Origin: Turnera subulata
Taxonomy: Eukaryota > Streptophyta > Magnoliopsida > Malpighiales > Passifloraceae
DNA length: 64,000 nt
NCBI GenBank assembly: GCA_028386065.3
Contig: JAKUCV010003563.1
Location: 62,001 to 126,000, forward strand
Direction of reading: 5' to 3'
Of this stretch, positions 24,472-40,806 are shown one piece after another (position 1 is the stretch's first letter; the number at the start of each line of letters is the position of its first letter). Both the position numbers and the translations under genes were made by a program. Below the pieces are notes generated by a model. It worked only from the letters and a program-made list of their open reading frames with translations. It was not told the origin of the DNA and did not search any database.

Positions 24472-27400
24472 TGAAGTGGTTCCTTTGGAATGTTAGGGGG
24501 CTTAATGACCTTGCTAAGCGCAAGGCTGTTTTGCAGCGCATTTATACTTTTTCTGTTGATCTTGTTTGTCTAGTGGAGACTAAAATTCAGCAGGCTAATG
24601 TTTCTGAAGTTCGCCAGACTTTTCTCCCAACTTGGAGCTTGGCGCATAACTATAGATCTGCAAGGTTGGGACATATTTGGTTGCTTTGGTCTGAATGGCT
24701 TGATGTTACAATATTGGAGGTCACTGACCAACTTATTCATTGTTCTATCCGGTGTCTCAGAGAGCATCTCACGTGTCATGCCACGTTTGTATATGGTGCT
24801 AATTCTGCTGCAGCTCGATCATCCTCTTTATACAATTACATTGATAGGTTTGCAGCCTCACTTGACAATTCTCCTTGGTGTCTTCTTGGAGATTTTAACA
24901 TTGTTCTCCGAGCTACTGAATCCACTTCACCTACTGCCCACATCACTTCGGATATTGCACAGTTTGCTGCTTGTTTATCCTCTCATGGGCTTTTTGACCA
25001 CCCTTATACAGGATCTTATTTTACCTGGTCTAATCGACAGTTTGATAATCCAATATTCAGGAAGCTAGATAGGTTCATTGTCAATGCTGCGTGGTTCACT
25101 GTTTTTCCTGATAGTGCAGTTGATTTTCCCAGTCCCGGAGTATCTGATCATAGCCCAATCTACTTAAATACTTCGGTCACTGCCTATCAAGGTCCAAAAC
25201 CCTTCAAGTTCTGCAACCATTGGGTTACACACCCTCATTTCCTTCCCCTGGTGTCTGACGCTTAGAAGATGAATGTTGATGGATTTCAAATGTACAAAGT
25301 ATGGCAGAAGCTTAAGTACCTTAAACATAATCTTAAAGCTCTTCATCAGCATGCATATGGGGATTTCTCTACTCGAATTTCCCTCTTGGAACAAGAGCTT
25401 TATTCTGTCCAAAATCAATTGTTTACTAGTGCACCAAACGCTGATCTGCTACTAGTTGAACAAGGACTTCTTTCTGCATTAACTGATCTCAGAGTTGCTG
25501 AGGAATCATTCTTAAAGCAAAGATCGCGCATTAACTGGCTTTCTTGCGGTGACTCAAACACCCGATTCTTCCATAGTGTTGTTAAAGCTCGTAAAGCTAA
25601 AAACATTATTCGTACTCTTCTCAACTCTGATGGTGTGTTACTTACTGATCCAAAACTGATAGCAGGTTCTATTGTCAGTTTTTATGCAGATTTTTTAGGC
25701 AAACCGGATCCCCATGTCACTGGCGGCTCAGTTCCTTACTTTCAATCTCTGATTCAGCGTACAACTTCACACTCACAGAATGCCATGTTAAACGCTGATG
25801 TCACTACTACTGAAATTAAAGCAGCCATGTTCTCTCTTGGCTTAAACAAAGCGCCAAGACTTGATGGCTACTCTGTTGAGTTTTTTAAAGCTGCTTGGCC
25901 AGTCATAGGAGATGAAATTACTTGTGCTATTCAAGAGTTCTTCCGGACTGGGAAATTACTTAAAGGAGTCAATGCAACTATCATTAGTTTGATCCCTAAA
26001 GTGCCTAATGCGCAAAAGATTACAGATTACAGGCCTATTGCTTGTTGTTCTACTTTGTATAAATGCATCTCCAAAGTGCTGGCCAATCGATTGCAACAGT
26101 GCTTGCCTGATCTAATCAGCTCTAATCAGTCAGCCTTTATCTCTGGAAGATGAATAGTTGATAATGTTCTTCTAGCTCACGAGGTAGTGCATAATTATCA
26201 CCGGGAGGGGCTTTCAGGTCGGTGCACACTGAAAATAGATCTTATGAAAGCTTTCAATTCAGTCAATTGGGGATTTCTTCTCAATGTACTTACAGCAATG
26301 GGTTTCCCTGCTCGTTTTATTGGTTGGCTGCGGGTTTGTTTTACCACACCCATGTACTCAGTTTCGCTTAACGGCTCCTTATGTGGATACTTTGGTGGAG
26401 GTAAAGGTATGAGGCAGGGCGATCCATTGTCGCCCTACTTATTTGTGCTTTCTATGGAAATCCTCTCCAGACTTCTTAACCAAGCTGCTGCAAAACAGTT
26501 CCCATATCATCCTCGTTGCTCTAAAGTTCTGCTATCGCACTTGTGCTTTGCAGACGATCTGATGATATTTTCTAATGGTAGTCTCCAAGCTGCTGAAGTT
26601 GTTACCCAGATTTTGCAACAATTCTATACACTTTCCGGGCTCAAATTTAATCCATCGAAGAGTGAGGCCTTCTTTGCTGGAATCCCTGATCAACAGCAAC
26701 AACAATTCCTTCAACTCTGTGGATTTCGCCAAGGTATACTGCCTGTTCGTTACCTTGGTGTTCCGCTTATCTCAGGAAAGCTCTCTTATCAACACTGTCA
26801 GCCACTAGTTGACAAAATTGTAGCTCGCATTTCCTCTTGGAATGCAAAACTCCTCTCATTCGCTGGCAGAATCCAATTGGTACTCTCTGTTCTTTTCAGC
26901 ACACAAAACTACTGGGCTAACATTTTTATATTGCCTTCACGTGTACTTAAGGCAATTGAACAACGGTGTGCAACTTTCCTCTGGTCTAATAGCTCTTCTA
27001 CTCATAAGGCCAAGGTTGCTTGGTCTGATCTTTCGTTGCCAAAGCAAGAAGGTGGGCTAGGAGTTAAAAAACTCTCAGAATGGAACATTGCATGTATTGC
27101 ACGGAATATATGGCATCTTTTCTTACAGGCTGGATCCCTTTGGGTAGCATGGATTCGGTCCTATTATATCAAGGACCGCATCATCTGGAGTATCCCGGTT
27201 CCAGCAGATTGTTCTTGGAGCTTCCGGAAAATCCTCAAACTTCGAACTCAATTTTCAACTGCCATCAGTCATACAATTGGCAACGGTAGTGGCACCTTTT
27301 TCTGGTGGGATTCCTGGTTACCACGAGGATCCTTATCATCATTCATCACTCCTCGGATCCTTGCTGGTTCGAAGATACCTTTACAGGCCAAGGTTAGCTC

Positions 27401-28121
27401 TCTTATCTCCAATTCCTCTTGGCACTGGCCATCATCTCGGCTGCAGTTTATTGACCAGCTTAAAACTGAGGCGGCAGCACTTATTCCCACTCATAATCCT
27501 GATGAAGTCCATTGGCTACTTTCTCCTTCTGGAAAATTTACGGTACGTAGTGCTTGGGAGAGCATTCGATGTAAACATAATCGTGTCGACTGGTTTAAAT
27601 TGCTTTGGTCTGTGGGTTTTATTCCCAAGCACAGCTTTATTGCTTGGCTTGCTATTCTTGATCGCTTAGCAACACGCTCTAGGCTGCAACGTTGGGGGAT
27701 TGTGGTAAACACTGCTTGCTTATTTTGTTCTGCTCCCATTGAAACTCGGGACCACTTGTATTTTGAATGCCCATACTCTACTGCAGTATTGTCCCAGCTC
27801 CTTATGTCTTGTTCAATATCTAAGCCCATTGGTGCATGGCCAGCTGAATTCCAGTGGGCTACATCCCATTTACAACAGAAGAGCATTAGGTCTATGATCT
27901 TGAGAGTTGTCTGGGTGGCCTGTATCTATCACCTCTGGCGGGAGCGAAATCGGCGTCATTTTAGCAATTGCTGCAAGTCAGTTGATAGTTTAGTCATGGA
28001 AATTTGTTCTGATGTAAAATTGCGTTTTAAAGGTTTAACAGGCCTTAAGCCTCGTACTCTTTCACTAGATATGCAGCAGCAGTGTGCCCATTGGGGCATT
28101 CAGTTCTCTGCATCTTTTTGA
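24471..28121 (+). pseudogene. LINE ORF2 (endonuclease-reverse transcriptase), two in-frame stops
   Basis: The frame runs 1217 codons with a TAG at 25263-25265 (codon 265) and a TGA at 26151-26153 (codon 561), and no frameshift. An apurinic-type endonuclease occupies about codons 1-225 (FLWNVRG, VETK, LLGDFN and VSDHSP motifs). The reverse transcriptase follows, with SLIPKV, YRPIACCSTLYK, KIDLMKAFNSVNW (motif A, catalytic Asp kept; the usual second Asp is Asn), GMRQGDPLSPYLF and FADD at about codons 693-696. A zf-RVT region lies near the C-terminus (FTVRSAWESI, CLFCSAPIETRDHLYFECP). The first stop is in a place where Trp is usual (TGG to TAG is one change). The low damage suggests a fairly recent insertion. 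Confidence 0.9.
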
Positions 28122-28202
28122 TGTATTTTTTGTTAGGAATCCTCCTAACTCAGTAAATGAAATGCTTTGATTTGACTCTAAAAAAAAAAACATACAGTCT
28201 AT

Positions 28203-29559
28203 TATAATCTTTTCCTATTTTGAACATGCAAATGCTATTAATACAACCGCTGCTTCCTGTAATATATAATCAATGATTATCCAATATAATATCAATATGC
28301 CACGTCCTTGCTGGGATTAACGTGGTTAAAATAATTGGTGATTTGGTACTGTTTCAGGTTTTGGGCCCCAACTGGGTTTACTGATGAATCAAAGACATAT
28401 GATCGATAGAGGCCATATAGAAAATTAAGATACTATTATCTACAGATTTTTATATACCAATTGGAGAAAACAGCACATGTGACAAATATGGACTTCCAGT
28501 CCTACCCTTTGAACCATACACTTCAAAATTTCCATACATGCCCTTATCTTGTTTAGTCCCTTTATAGGGGCAATCTTTCCCAGAAGAAACTTACATTATA
28601 TTAATGACATACAATAGGCATAGACTTGTTCATGTTTGGTATATAGGCTTATATAATGTGGGCAATTAACGATTAGAGCATTAGACAAACAGAAAAAGTC
28701 ACATCAACAGCCATTGGCTGATCTTACAAGGATGGGATTAAGAGAAAAATTAAAACAGGCGACCCAATATCTGCTTTCTCAGTGTTGGATTAAGTTGACC
28801 TACACATAGGAATAAGCTTCAAAAAAGGACTTCCCTTAAAAAAAACTAAGAAGTTTCATAAAAAAGACTGTGGATCCTAGGTGCGTTTTGGACATTTCAC
28901 GTAAAGTCCATAACGGGAATACTTGTTGATCTCGTTGAATGCCGCCAAGCCCACACAACGGCGGATCAACTAGGCAATTTCTGTGCAATTCTAGGGGCAA
29001 ATGTAATCCAACTTTCCGGTCGTTGAGGCCTTGAAGCGCGTTACTTAAAAGTCTTAAACCGTCTTAATGACCGTTAATTAGTAGATCAGGTGTATCCATC
29101 CACAGCCGCCCATACGATAGGACACCATTTCGTCGCAAATGGACAGCTCCCATATTTCTACATTACCACGTGGCAAATTGTTACTGCCGGAGTATGATGA
29201 TACTAAAACTAATGTTCTCCGCAGAGGATCGTACCCAGTGGCAAACGCGGTTTTTTTTATAGATTAACGGATAGCTTAACAAAGACTGACTGGGTGAAAA
29301 AGCAAAACAGAGTCGGGTCCACAAATGAATCAAATTCACTAACTACAGAGTTTTACGATACTCTGTCTTTCTGTCTCTTTTTCCTTTCTTCTTCACTCTC
29401 TTTTCCTTCCCTTTCCTCCTCCTCCTTCTCGGTTTCTGCTATTTAAATTTCTATTTCGATCCTTTTTTTTTTCTCAAAAAAAGAGGAGTTTCTCGTCAGT
29501 TATACTTTGATTACAGCTCAGCTTCTATTTTGCTCTGCTGGAGCCGTTACTCCTGTGGA
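28203..29559. other. Spacer and promoter region of the copine gene
   Basis: No gene is visible. The last 200 bases before the copine ATG are CT-rich and contain a TATA-like TATTTAAAT near 29441, which may be the core promoter. The leader is likely 60-120 bases. Confidence 0.45.
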
Positions 29560-33676
<4,117 letters not shown>

Positions 33677-36357
33677 TCATGTAAAGAAGTGTAGATAAAG
33701 AAATTGGTTTCTCTTGGTTGATTTCTTGCTGTGATTTGCCCATGTGAATGCCATCATGGAGAATGGGATAGGGGGGCTCAAATAATCTTATAGAAGAGGT
33801 AAATTTATAGTATGTCATCTTGGCTCAAAATCAAATCCATTTCAAGGAGAAGCCCTTGCACAATTGCTAGGGTTGGCTGCATATCCTACATCATCTCACA
33901 AGGGCTGGCCACGTTTATGCCAATTGCCAGCTTGAAAGAGTGGTTCACTCAGCTTGGGAACAAATTTTGAATGATCAATCAAGACCTCAGCCAGATTAAG
34001 CCATCAAGTGTTAAGGTCAATGACCATGGTAGTGGCCAATTTGAGTTGCTCGGATGCTCTATGTTGATAGCCAGAGCACAATGGGAGGAGCAAAATCAGA
34101 TTTATGGAGGCCTTGATCGACATTCATGCCTTCTTGTATTGATGATGCGTTTTTTGAAATTCATGGCTTTGGAATTCATTGCTCAGATTGACGATCATTT
34201 TTTGCTTCTTTCTTTCTATGGCCGACCGGCTCCTGAATTTCTTACCCTTCATTTTCACGTGGTAATTTAGTTTTTTTAACAACAATTTCATGTGGTACTA
34301 TGTTCACGCCTTAGCAAGCTAGATTTGTATCATTCTCCTCCTGTCTTCTTCGGTCCAAACCCAAAGATGGCTGGAGGTCTCATCCTTGACCCATTATTAC
34401 CTCATCGTAACATCGTTGGCCTGAATGCAGGTTTGATGACCTTTTGGGCTACTTTTTGGTAACCTTCCCAATGTCCCTGAACGTTGCTAATTGGACAGGC
34501 TAGTTCTCGAACTCGTTTTATTGCAGGAAGGATTGCCTTTAGGACAGGTAATTAATTCGCTGATGCCAGAGGTCACAGGAGAATATGGTACCCACTACCC
34601 ACTGGCAAGTGCATTTTCGTCGTGGAGGAAACACGATTTTGATCTCTATCTGGATTGTGGAGCCTCAAACAGCAATGCCACTGGTATTGGCCAAGTCAAC
34701 CATGTTTATCCCCACGATCCATAAGGGGGACAGTAAATCCAAACTGATATTTCCATAGCCATCTTTTCTCTGTCGTAAACGTTGACTGTAGAACTGTTTT
34801 TGGTACATGACAAAAAGATTGACCCGTACTCTAACTATTTTTGTCGTTAAAACAATACTAGTATAAACACGCAATCAATGAGACAAATTAAGTTGAGCCC
34901 AATGCTCAACATAACACCTCAGAGAGAGCAGTACAAGAAAGAGATATTCAGATATGTCTGCTTATTATGCATTGCTTAGGTTGGATGGTCCCATAGAAGA
35001 CACTGAACAATTCTTACTTTGATTATAACAGTTAATCGGACATACTTTGCTTAACATATTTCACGTTACAAGAAGCCAAGTCGTCGCCGACGGGGACAAA
35101 AAGTCAAAGTTTATGCCACTGCCATAGGTGGATCAGCATAGCCGAAGAAAACTGGAGTAATATGCAATGTTCAATCATTGACCAAGGAATGAATTTTCGC
35201 CAATCACAGCGAATGTTTAAGATGTATATGATCCAAAAGAAAAAAAAAATTAGGAGATTCAAATAAAACGTTTCGAGTGTCCAAATCTAGAAGAACGCAG
35301 GTGTTCATGTCGTTTTCCTTCTCCAGTTATATTCAGGGTCACGCAAGCTTCAGTTGTTAGGTTTCTTGAATAAAATGGAGAAGAATATACTTCCATGGAG
35401 TTGGGCGTAATCGATGACCAAAAGGAAAGGCATCAAAATCAAAATTTCGGTTCGGGTCTCTCTCTCTGTTTTAGAGTATCTGCATCAAAATTTATCTGGC
35501 GAGGACATTTGTTACCGAAGAACATCATGGGTTACTGTGATTGGAATCAGATTCTAAACCCAGTGGCAGCCTATATAAAAATAAATGCATATCCAAAAAG
35601 CCATTTAAAACCAAGAAATCATAAATCATAGTCCCATTTGGGGCTTATAGAAACAAAAAAAATGTTCTTACCGAACTTCCCAGTAAGACGACTTGTAACT
35701 TGTAAGGATTAGCAATATAACCGTAGGACATCCTTGAGAAGCCGTAAAAGTTTTTGGTTTCTTTTACATCGGAATATTAAATTACCCACAAACCCCACAA
35801 TCCCCAATCCCTCAATCCACCATTAATCCATCCTAAAGCTGTGACCCCTTGGATGAACCCGGAGATGCCACCAAACTACATGTGTTGGCGTAAAAGTTTT
35901 AAATTTCGTTATTAAAAGATGATATATCAAAAATATTTCGAAAAAAAAAATAAATAAATGAAAATAGTCTATTCATTAATGCTCATTGCTAAAGCATTTA
36001 TATTACAAGCTAATTCCCATTTCTTTTTGCTCAAATATGTCGAATTTCCAATTTTAGGAGTTCTAATTTACTGCCGATACTGACAGGACATATTATTTGC
36101 AGAATAAATATTTCGGGAATGAAACATTTTCTGTAAATTTCGGGGAAAGCTTTGTGGTAAAGAAAAAAATTACATTGTCCAAAAGCTATTTTATTTGCCT
36201 TGTAAAACGAAATACTCTGGATTCTGGAAGGAGTGCTCCTTTTAATCTTAAATATAAGATCGAGGAGAACTAGCAATATAAAGAACTAGAAGTGGGCGCA
36301 AAAGTTGGACTCATTAGTCAAGTTCTTCCTTCATGTTCATACCAATGCCCCTATCGG
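33677..36357. other. Gene-free spacer between the copine and ERF genes
   Basis: About 2.7 kb. Short open frames at about 33971-34270 and 34491-34724 show no domain I recognise and no convincing splicing. Old transposon sequence is possible but not demonstrated. Confidence 0.4.
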
Positions 36358-36366
36358 TATATATAA
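36358..36366 (+). promoter_or_regulatory. TATA box of the ERF gene
   Basis: TATATATAA followed by a CT-rich segment, about 340 bp upstream of the first in-frame ATG. The implied transcription start is near 36390. Confidence 0.5.
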
Positions 36367-36483
36367 CCTCTCGCTACCAAGAAAAACCCTATCATCTGCT
36401 TTAACTTCTTGTCCTCTTATTTAATTAGTACTTCTCCTTCTTTCTTCTTTGGCTTCTTGATCTATATATATATACACTATCTT

Positions 36484-36535
36484 ATGCCTTAATTTTTTAC
36501 TTGATATGAAGCCCTAATAAATGCAAGAGGCATAG
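36484..36535 (+). promoter_or_regulatory. Three minimal upstream ORFs before the ERF start
   Basis: ATGs at 36484, 36506 and 36521 open frames of only 2, 3 and 4 codons before a stop (MP, MKP, MQEA). If the leader starts near 36390 they precede the ERF coding region and could reduce or gate its translation. This is inference from position only. Confidence 0.4.
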
Positions 36536-36702
36536 TTTCCTTTGTGAGAAATTATCCTCATTGCGTTACTCTAACAACAACCGAGGAATCAAAACCTCAT
36601 AAAGTGGATCGAAGGCATGGAAAGAGGCCATTACCATCCGATGAAGAAGAGAAGGAGGAAGATCATATCTTCCCAATATATTCTGCTCGCTCTCAACAAG
36701 AC

Positions 36703-38271
36703 ATGAACGCGATGGTCTCAGCCCTAGCTCAAGTGATAGGAAACAGGAGTAACGACCCAAATCATCAAGTGCAACAAAATCCATCAATCACACCTCAATC
36801 CAACATAGAAGTACTTGACCAACCTCAACCGATCCAAGACCAAGGTATACCATACATATGTTTTGATGCTACATATGTAGGTATACCATACATATGTGTA
36901 AAACAACAGTGCTTTCAGTGAGTTTTTTGAAGTTCGGATTTTGTTTTTGGTAATTGGCACGGATACTCTTGGATACCCTTAATCTTATGGCATGTTTTGA
37001 ATTAGTCACTTGGTTGTTTTTTTAACTCCCCTAGTGCCCTGAAACTTATGATTGCATGATTATATATTGCTTAGTGTAATATTGATAATGCACTCCCACA
37101 TATGTTATTCCATTTATTCATTTCCCACTCATGTTTAATCATGGCACACGCAGTTCTTTTAAGATCTAAACTACAGCTCAATCATTCCAGCGCATGGCTT
37201 TATGAAGTTCCTTGCCACAGTTATGTGCAATCTTAGGGTTTCATCAATCTTTTTTTGAAAAATCATTTATTACTTAAGAAACTAAATTAATTAGATGAAG
37301 TTCCTACCCACAGTTTCATCATGCTTTTTTTTGACAAATCTGTTATTACTTAATTAGAAATTAAATGAAGTAGATTCAAAGTTAATCTATATATGTTGGG
37401 CAATAAAACCAATGGGCTTGTAGGGCATTGGTATTTTGTGTAAAAACGAAAGGGAGTGAGGTCTAGGTTCGAATCCTATCTCTTCATTGGTTGTTTCTTC
37501 TACAAGTACTAATTTAGTTTTTCATTATGACTAAAGAAGATGTATATGGTTGTAGAAATCTTGCAAATTTTTAGTTAATCCCAAACTGCGCATATTGTAG
37601 TTAATTTTCTTACAACAAAAGGCATGCTCTTATGTATGTATGTTATATGTGAAGGGAATGTGAGGAGAAGACACTACAGGGGAGTTAGGCAAAGGCCATG
37701 GGGTAAATGGGCGGCAGAGATTCGGGATCCAAAGAAAGCAGCTCGTGTCTGGCTAGGTACGTTTGACACTGCTGAGGCTGCTGCTCTTGCATACGATGAG
37801 GCAGCTCTTAGGTTTAAAGGAAGCAAAGCAAAGCTTAACTTCCCGGAAAGAGTTCAAGGAAGACTTGATCATGATCATCACCAATTAGGTCGTTTATCGA
37901 ATCACCAAGGTTTGCATGCCGTAGCTGATCAAGTCATGACCAACCGATCAGTTATTGCTACTCCAGCTCGTCCTCCACAGCCACAGGAATCAACATACCA
38001 TATTAATAGTTTTCAATACCCACAGTTTTTCCAGGGTGGGGATTATGGTTTCAACTATGTGGTGCCTGCAGCCAGTTCCTATGGTACTACTAGCCTACCA
38101 TTTCTTCCAAGGACATCTTCAACTTTATCTTCATCGTCATCTTCTTCTCAGCAACAACAAGAAGAAGATCAGCAAGCCCTCGTAAGATTTCAAATGCAGT
38201 TTGGAAGTTCTTATTCTCATCCTAATCGTCCTACAAGGAGGAACTTTGGTGGTAGTCACCCCGCGGAGTAG
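36703..38271 (+). CDS. ERF113: AP2/ERF transcription factor, group X (RAP2.6L/ERF113-like)
   Basis: Two exons, 36703-36844 and 37655-38271, encode 252 residues if the first in-frame ATG is used; [11 protein letters not shown] begins three codons later, as in RAP2.6L-type starts. The single AP2 domain lies at about residues 53-110 ([19 protein letters not shown]) with Ala14 and Asp19 of the ERF subfamily, then [10 protein letters not shown]. The C-terminus has Ser- and Gln-rich tracts. The frame is open for at least 57 codons upstream, and that part includes the group X block HGKRPLPSDEEEKEEDH and YSARSQQDM, but it has no ATG: the triplet before DRRHGKRPL is GTG. Either an upstream exon, a non-AUG start or the downstream ATG is used. 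ERFs bind GCC-box-like DNA; this group responds to wounding, stress and regeneration. The intron acceptor (TGTGAAG|GG) is weak. Confidence 0.88.
36844..36897 (+). repeat. Duplicated 5' splice-site segment in the ERF gene
   Basis: The 18-mer GGTATACCATACATATGT at 36844-36861 spans the exon 1 donor and is repeated exactly at 36880-36897, 36 bp downstream, giving a second potential donor. Confidence 0.85.
37202..37370 (+). repeat. Imperfect tandem duplication in the ERF intron
   Basis: A segment starting ATGAAGTTCCT and containing a T run, then TTATTACTTAA, occurs at 37202-37294 and again at 37295-37370. The second copy is shorter by about 17 bases. Confidence 0.75.
37405..37500 (+). mobile_element. 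Candidate SINE head with tRNA-like A and B boxes
   Basis: A near-match to an RNA polymerase III A box (TAGGGCATTGG near 37422) is followed about 40 bases later by a perfect B box (GGTTCGAATCC at about 37469). The intervening sequence does not fold into a clear tRNA and I see no matching target duplication, so this is a candidate only. It lies in the ERF intron. Confidence 0.35.
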
Positions 38272-38561
38272 TATGGTGCAAGTGTGTGGAAGAGAGAGAC
38301 ACGCAGCCATGAGTCTGCTTTTCTAAAAACTTTCTAATAAGCTAGCCACACATATATCGTTCAAGACTTGGTGTTTCTTTTTCACTTTGCATCTTCCTTT
38401 TGTTTGCTTTGAATACTCAACTTTCTGTCGTTGAACTTCTCTTATAGTTTTTAAACTTATCAAAGAAATGTTTGTTTCAAGCTTCAAAAGAAGAACAAAG
38501 AGAAGAATGTATCTTCTCATGTTTTGCAGGCTTCTAATTAAACAAGTTGATCACCAACTCT

Positions 38562-38611
38562 TTTTTGGTCGAAACCGGGAAAGATGTATATTAGAAAGGC
38601 ATCAAAATATA
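38562..38611 (-). mobile_element. Very short LINE 3'-end fragment
   Basis: On the minus strand the segment reads TCTAATATACATCTTTCCCG then GTTTCGACC and an A run. This resembles the 3' end of the ORF1-only LINE near 52105-52128 (TTAATATACTTCCCGGTTACGAC plus A run). A 7-bp repeat CAACTCT flanks it (38555-38561, 38612-38618). Confidence 0.5.
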
Positions 38612-40749
38612 CAACTCTACGTACCTTTCTAGCTCGTTAGTATACAATCCAGTTTCTTGACATAAAATTTCATCAATATCCCTTAGTTCACTCAAAATTC
38701 CTAATATGTGGATTTACTTGTCTTGATTTGGTATGTACATATGCGAATAATACTCACGAAAATACACAAATTAAGTTACATAATAATTCGTTCAATTGAT
38801 TTAGCCTGAGAATTTTTTAAAAAAGCAGCGAATAAAACATATAACAGAACATTATAGAAAATTGTAGGAGGAATGGCATGGGAAGTAGGAAAACGTTAAT
38901 TATTTTTTAAAAGATTTCAATTGGCATGGTCCAACGAAAGTATAAATGTACAGGGAATAAAGGGAAGACCCTATACCTACTCACCCTTTACAATTTGAAC
39001 CAAAGGCATGCAAGTGACTATATATACATATAGATCACTTATATGTTTCGACGTAAAAAAGAGGAGATTGATTATTAAATATATATTATCACGTATTGTC
39101 TTCGATCTATGCTGTTCTATCCTACAATTTAAGACTCAAAAGAGAAGAAGCCACTTAGATGAGAAAGCCACCACTAATTATACGTACCTAAATCCCCTCC
39201 ATAGGTGCAACCTAATAAACAACCACTAGCTCTTCCATGCAAGAAACTTGGCTGCAGTCGCGGCATGCAACGGCCAGCTAGCAAAATATCACCGCCAGCT
39301 TCTTCCTCAAAAAGATGCCAACTTCAATATTCCTCCCATATTCATGCTTCACAAACGTGACAAAAACTGTACAAAATTCCTCGCAATTAATTCGGTGATT
39401 AATGCATGAGAAGCCAAAAAATCGAGTTGCTGTTTGATTTCGAACCTTAATCGTCAGCAAATAACGATATAGGATATTGTGGGGCAAAGGTTATTATGGG
39501 GTTATGGACTTATGGTGTGTTCTTCCATTAGGCATAGCATGTATATATATATCCTCGATTGGTATATATTAGCATTGGTCTCTTCATTATATATCATCAT
39601 TTCCTCTCCACATAAGGCCGCGTCTAGAGGTTTTCAACGCGGAGTTTGTTCTTCCATTATTTGGTGTGAAAATGCCAAGTAATTCATAGAATCCGGCTGC
39701 CACCGGCTTGGGTCGACGTATACCTATTCCTCTTCTTTGCTAGATGGATATAATAAAGACATGTGTGGGCTTATTACACATGAGTTCTTTAGCACGACAC
39801 GTTCATTTGGACTAGATAGATAGATATAGAAGATACTATTAGACCCAACTACCAAAAGAAGACGCGTCCAGATGAAAACCTTTTTTGTCCACGTTTGGGC
39901 TTTGACCGACGATGATGTTAAAACACTGCGTTGGAGGATTTCATTGGGTCCACATTGAATGATCGGGTCAACTTGGTTTAAAAAAGTAGTGGAAACTGAA
40001 AAAAGAAATTCAAAATAACATTGGGTTTTTATGTATTTTTTTTTGTCGAAGGGTTTTTTATGTTAATTGAGGTTATGAAAGACGTGTCCGTTGCATTTTA
40101 TGCTTCTGAATTTTATTGTTTAATATCAAGCGATACATGTGGCAGCTTTTTTTTTATTGTAAATATCGTATGTGAAAAGCGAGAAGATCCAAGTTTCATG
40201 AAAAATTTCATAATTTATTTTTTGGTTAAAAGTGCACAATTACCTTGAGCCTAACGGAATTAAAAATTCCAATAGATCAGAGACAACTTAATTAGCATAA
40301 AAAAAAATTAGGCGGTCTCGTTTGCGGATGTGGCTAATTAGAAGTTTTAATATCGATAAAGAATACATGATTGGGGTTAGAAGTAGGCAGAATAATGATT
40401 GATTTTTCCATCTATGACATAGGAGAACCACGAATGTAGTTATGTTCAATGGAACTGGTAAAGTAAAGAGGACGATGACTTCTGTAAGCAACGAAATCAT
40501 GGTAACTTTTGGCTTGAAACTCAATATATTTTCAGTTAATAGTCAAGCTTGTAATTAGTTAATAGCCTACTTGAAGGCAAACTCTGCTGGCTGACGTCCA
40601 TTTCCAACTTTGCTTTGCGACACCGTTCCCTTTGCAAGCAAGAAAAAGCGAAGAAACAAGCAATTCCAATACAAAAACCTGCATATGCGTCTTATAAAGA
40701 TGCCACGAATCAAGATATGTGGCGTTAAAGTGAGGAGATAAAATGGTAG

Positions 40750-40806
40750 ATAACCTAACTTTCTTTCTTTCTTTTTCTTTTTTTCTGTCGAAATAACCTA
40801 ACTTTC
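40750..40806 (-). mobile_element. Micro retro-insertion scar 3
   Basis: A perfect 14-bp direct repeat (ATAACCTAACTTTC at 40750-40763 and 40793-40806) flanks 29 bases. On the minus strand these read TTCGACAG followed by an A-rich tail. TTCGAC before the tail resembles the 3' termini of LINEs in this window. Confidence 0.75.

Larger units (their letters stand above)
22695..28188 (+). mobile_element. Nearly full-length L1-type LINE (non-LTR retrotransposon)
   Basis: About 5.5 kb with a 5' UTR, ORF1, ORF2, a short 3' UTR and a terminal A tract (28180-28190). It is flanked by a 14-bp target duplication with one mismatch: AACATAGAGTCTAT (22681-22694) and AACATACAGTCTAT (28189-28202). ORF1 and ORF2 overlap in TAATG at 24469-24473. 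ORF2 carries two in-frame stops, so the copy cannot make a complete ORF2 protein. The length and order agree with plant L1-clade elements. The 5' boundary rests on the duplication and could be off by a few bases. Confidence 0.88.

Noticed and set aside
33971..34270. Possible small gene after the copine gene
   Set aside because: The 99-codon frame has no recognisable domain, and no partner exons with good splice sites were found.
37460..37480. tRNA gene at the GGTTCGAATCC B box
   Set aside because: No acceptor stem or anticodon arm can be paired around it, so it is treated as a SINE-like head only.
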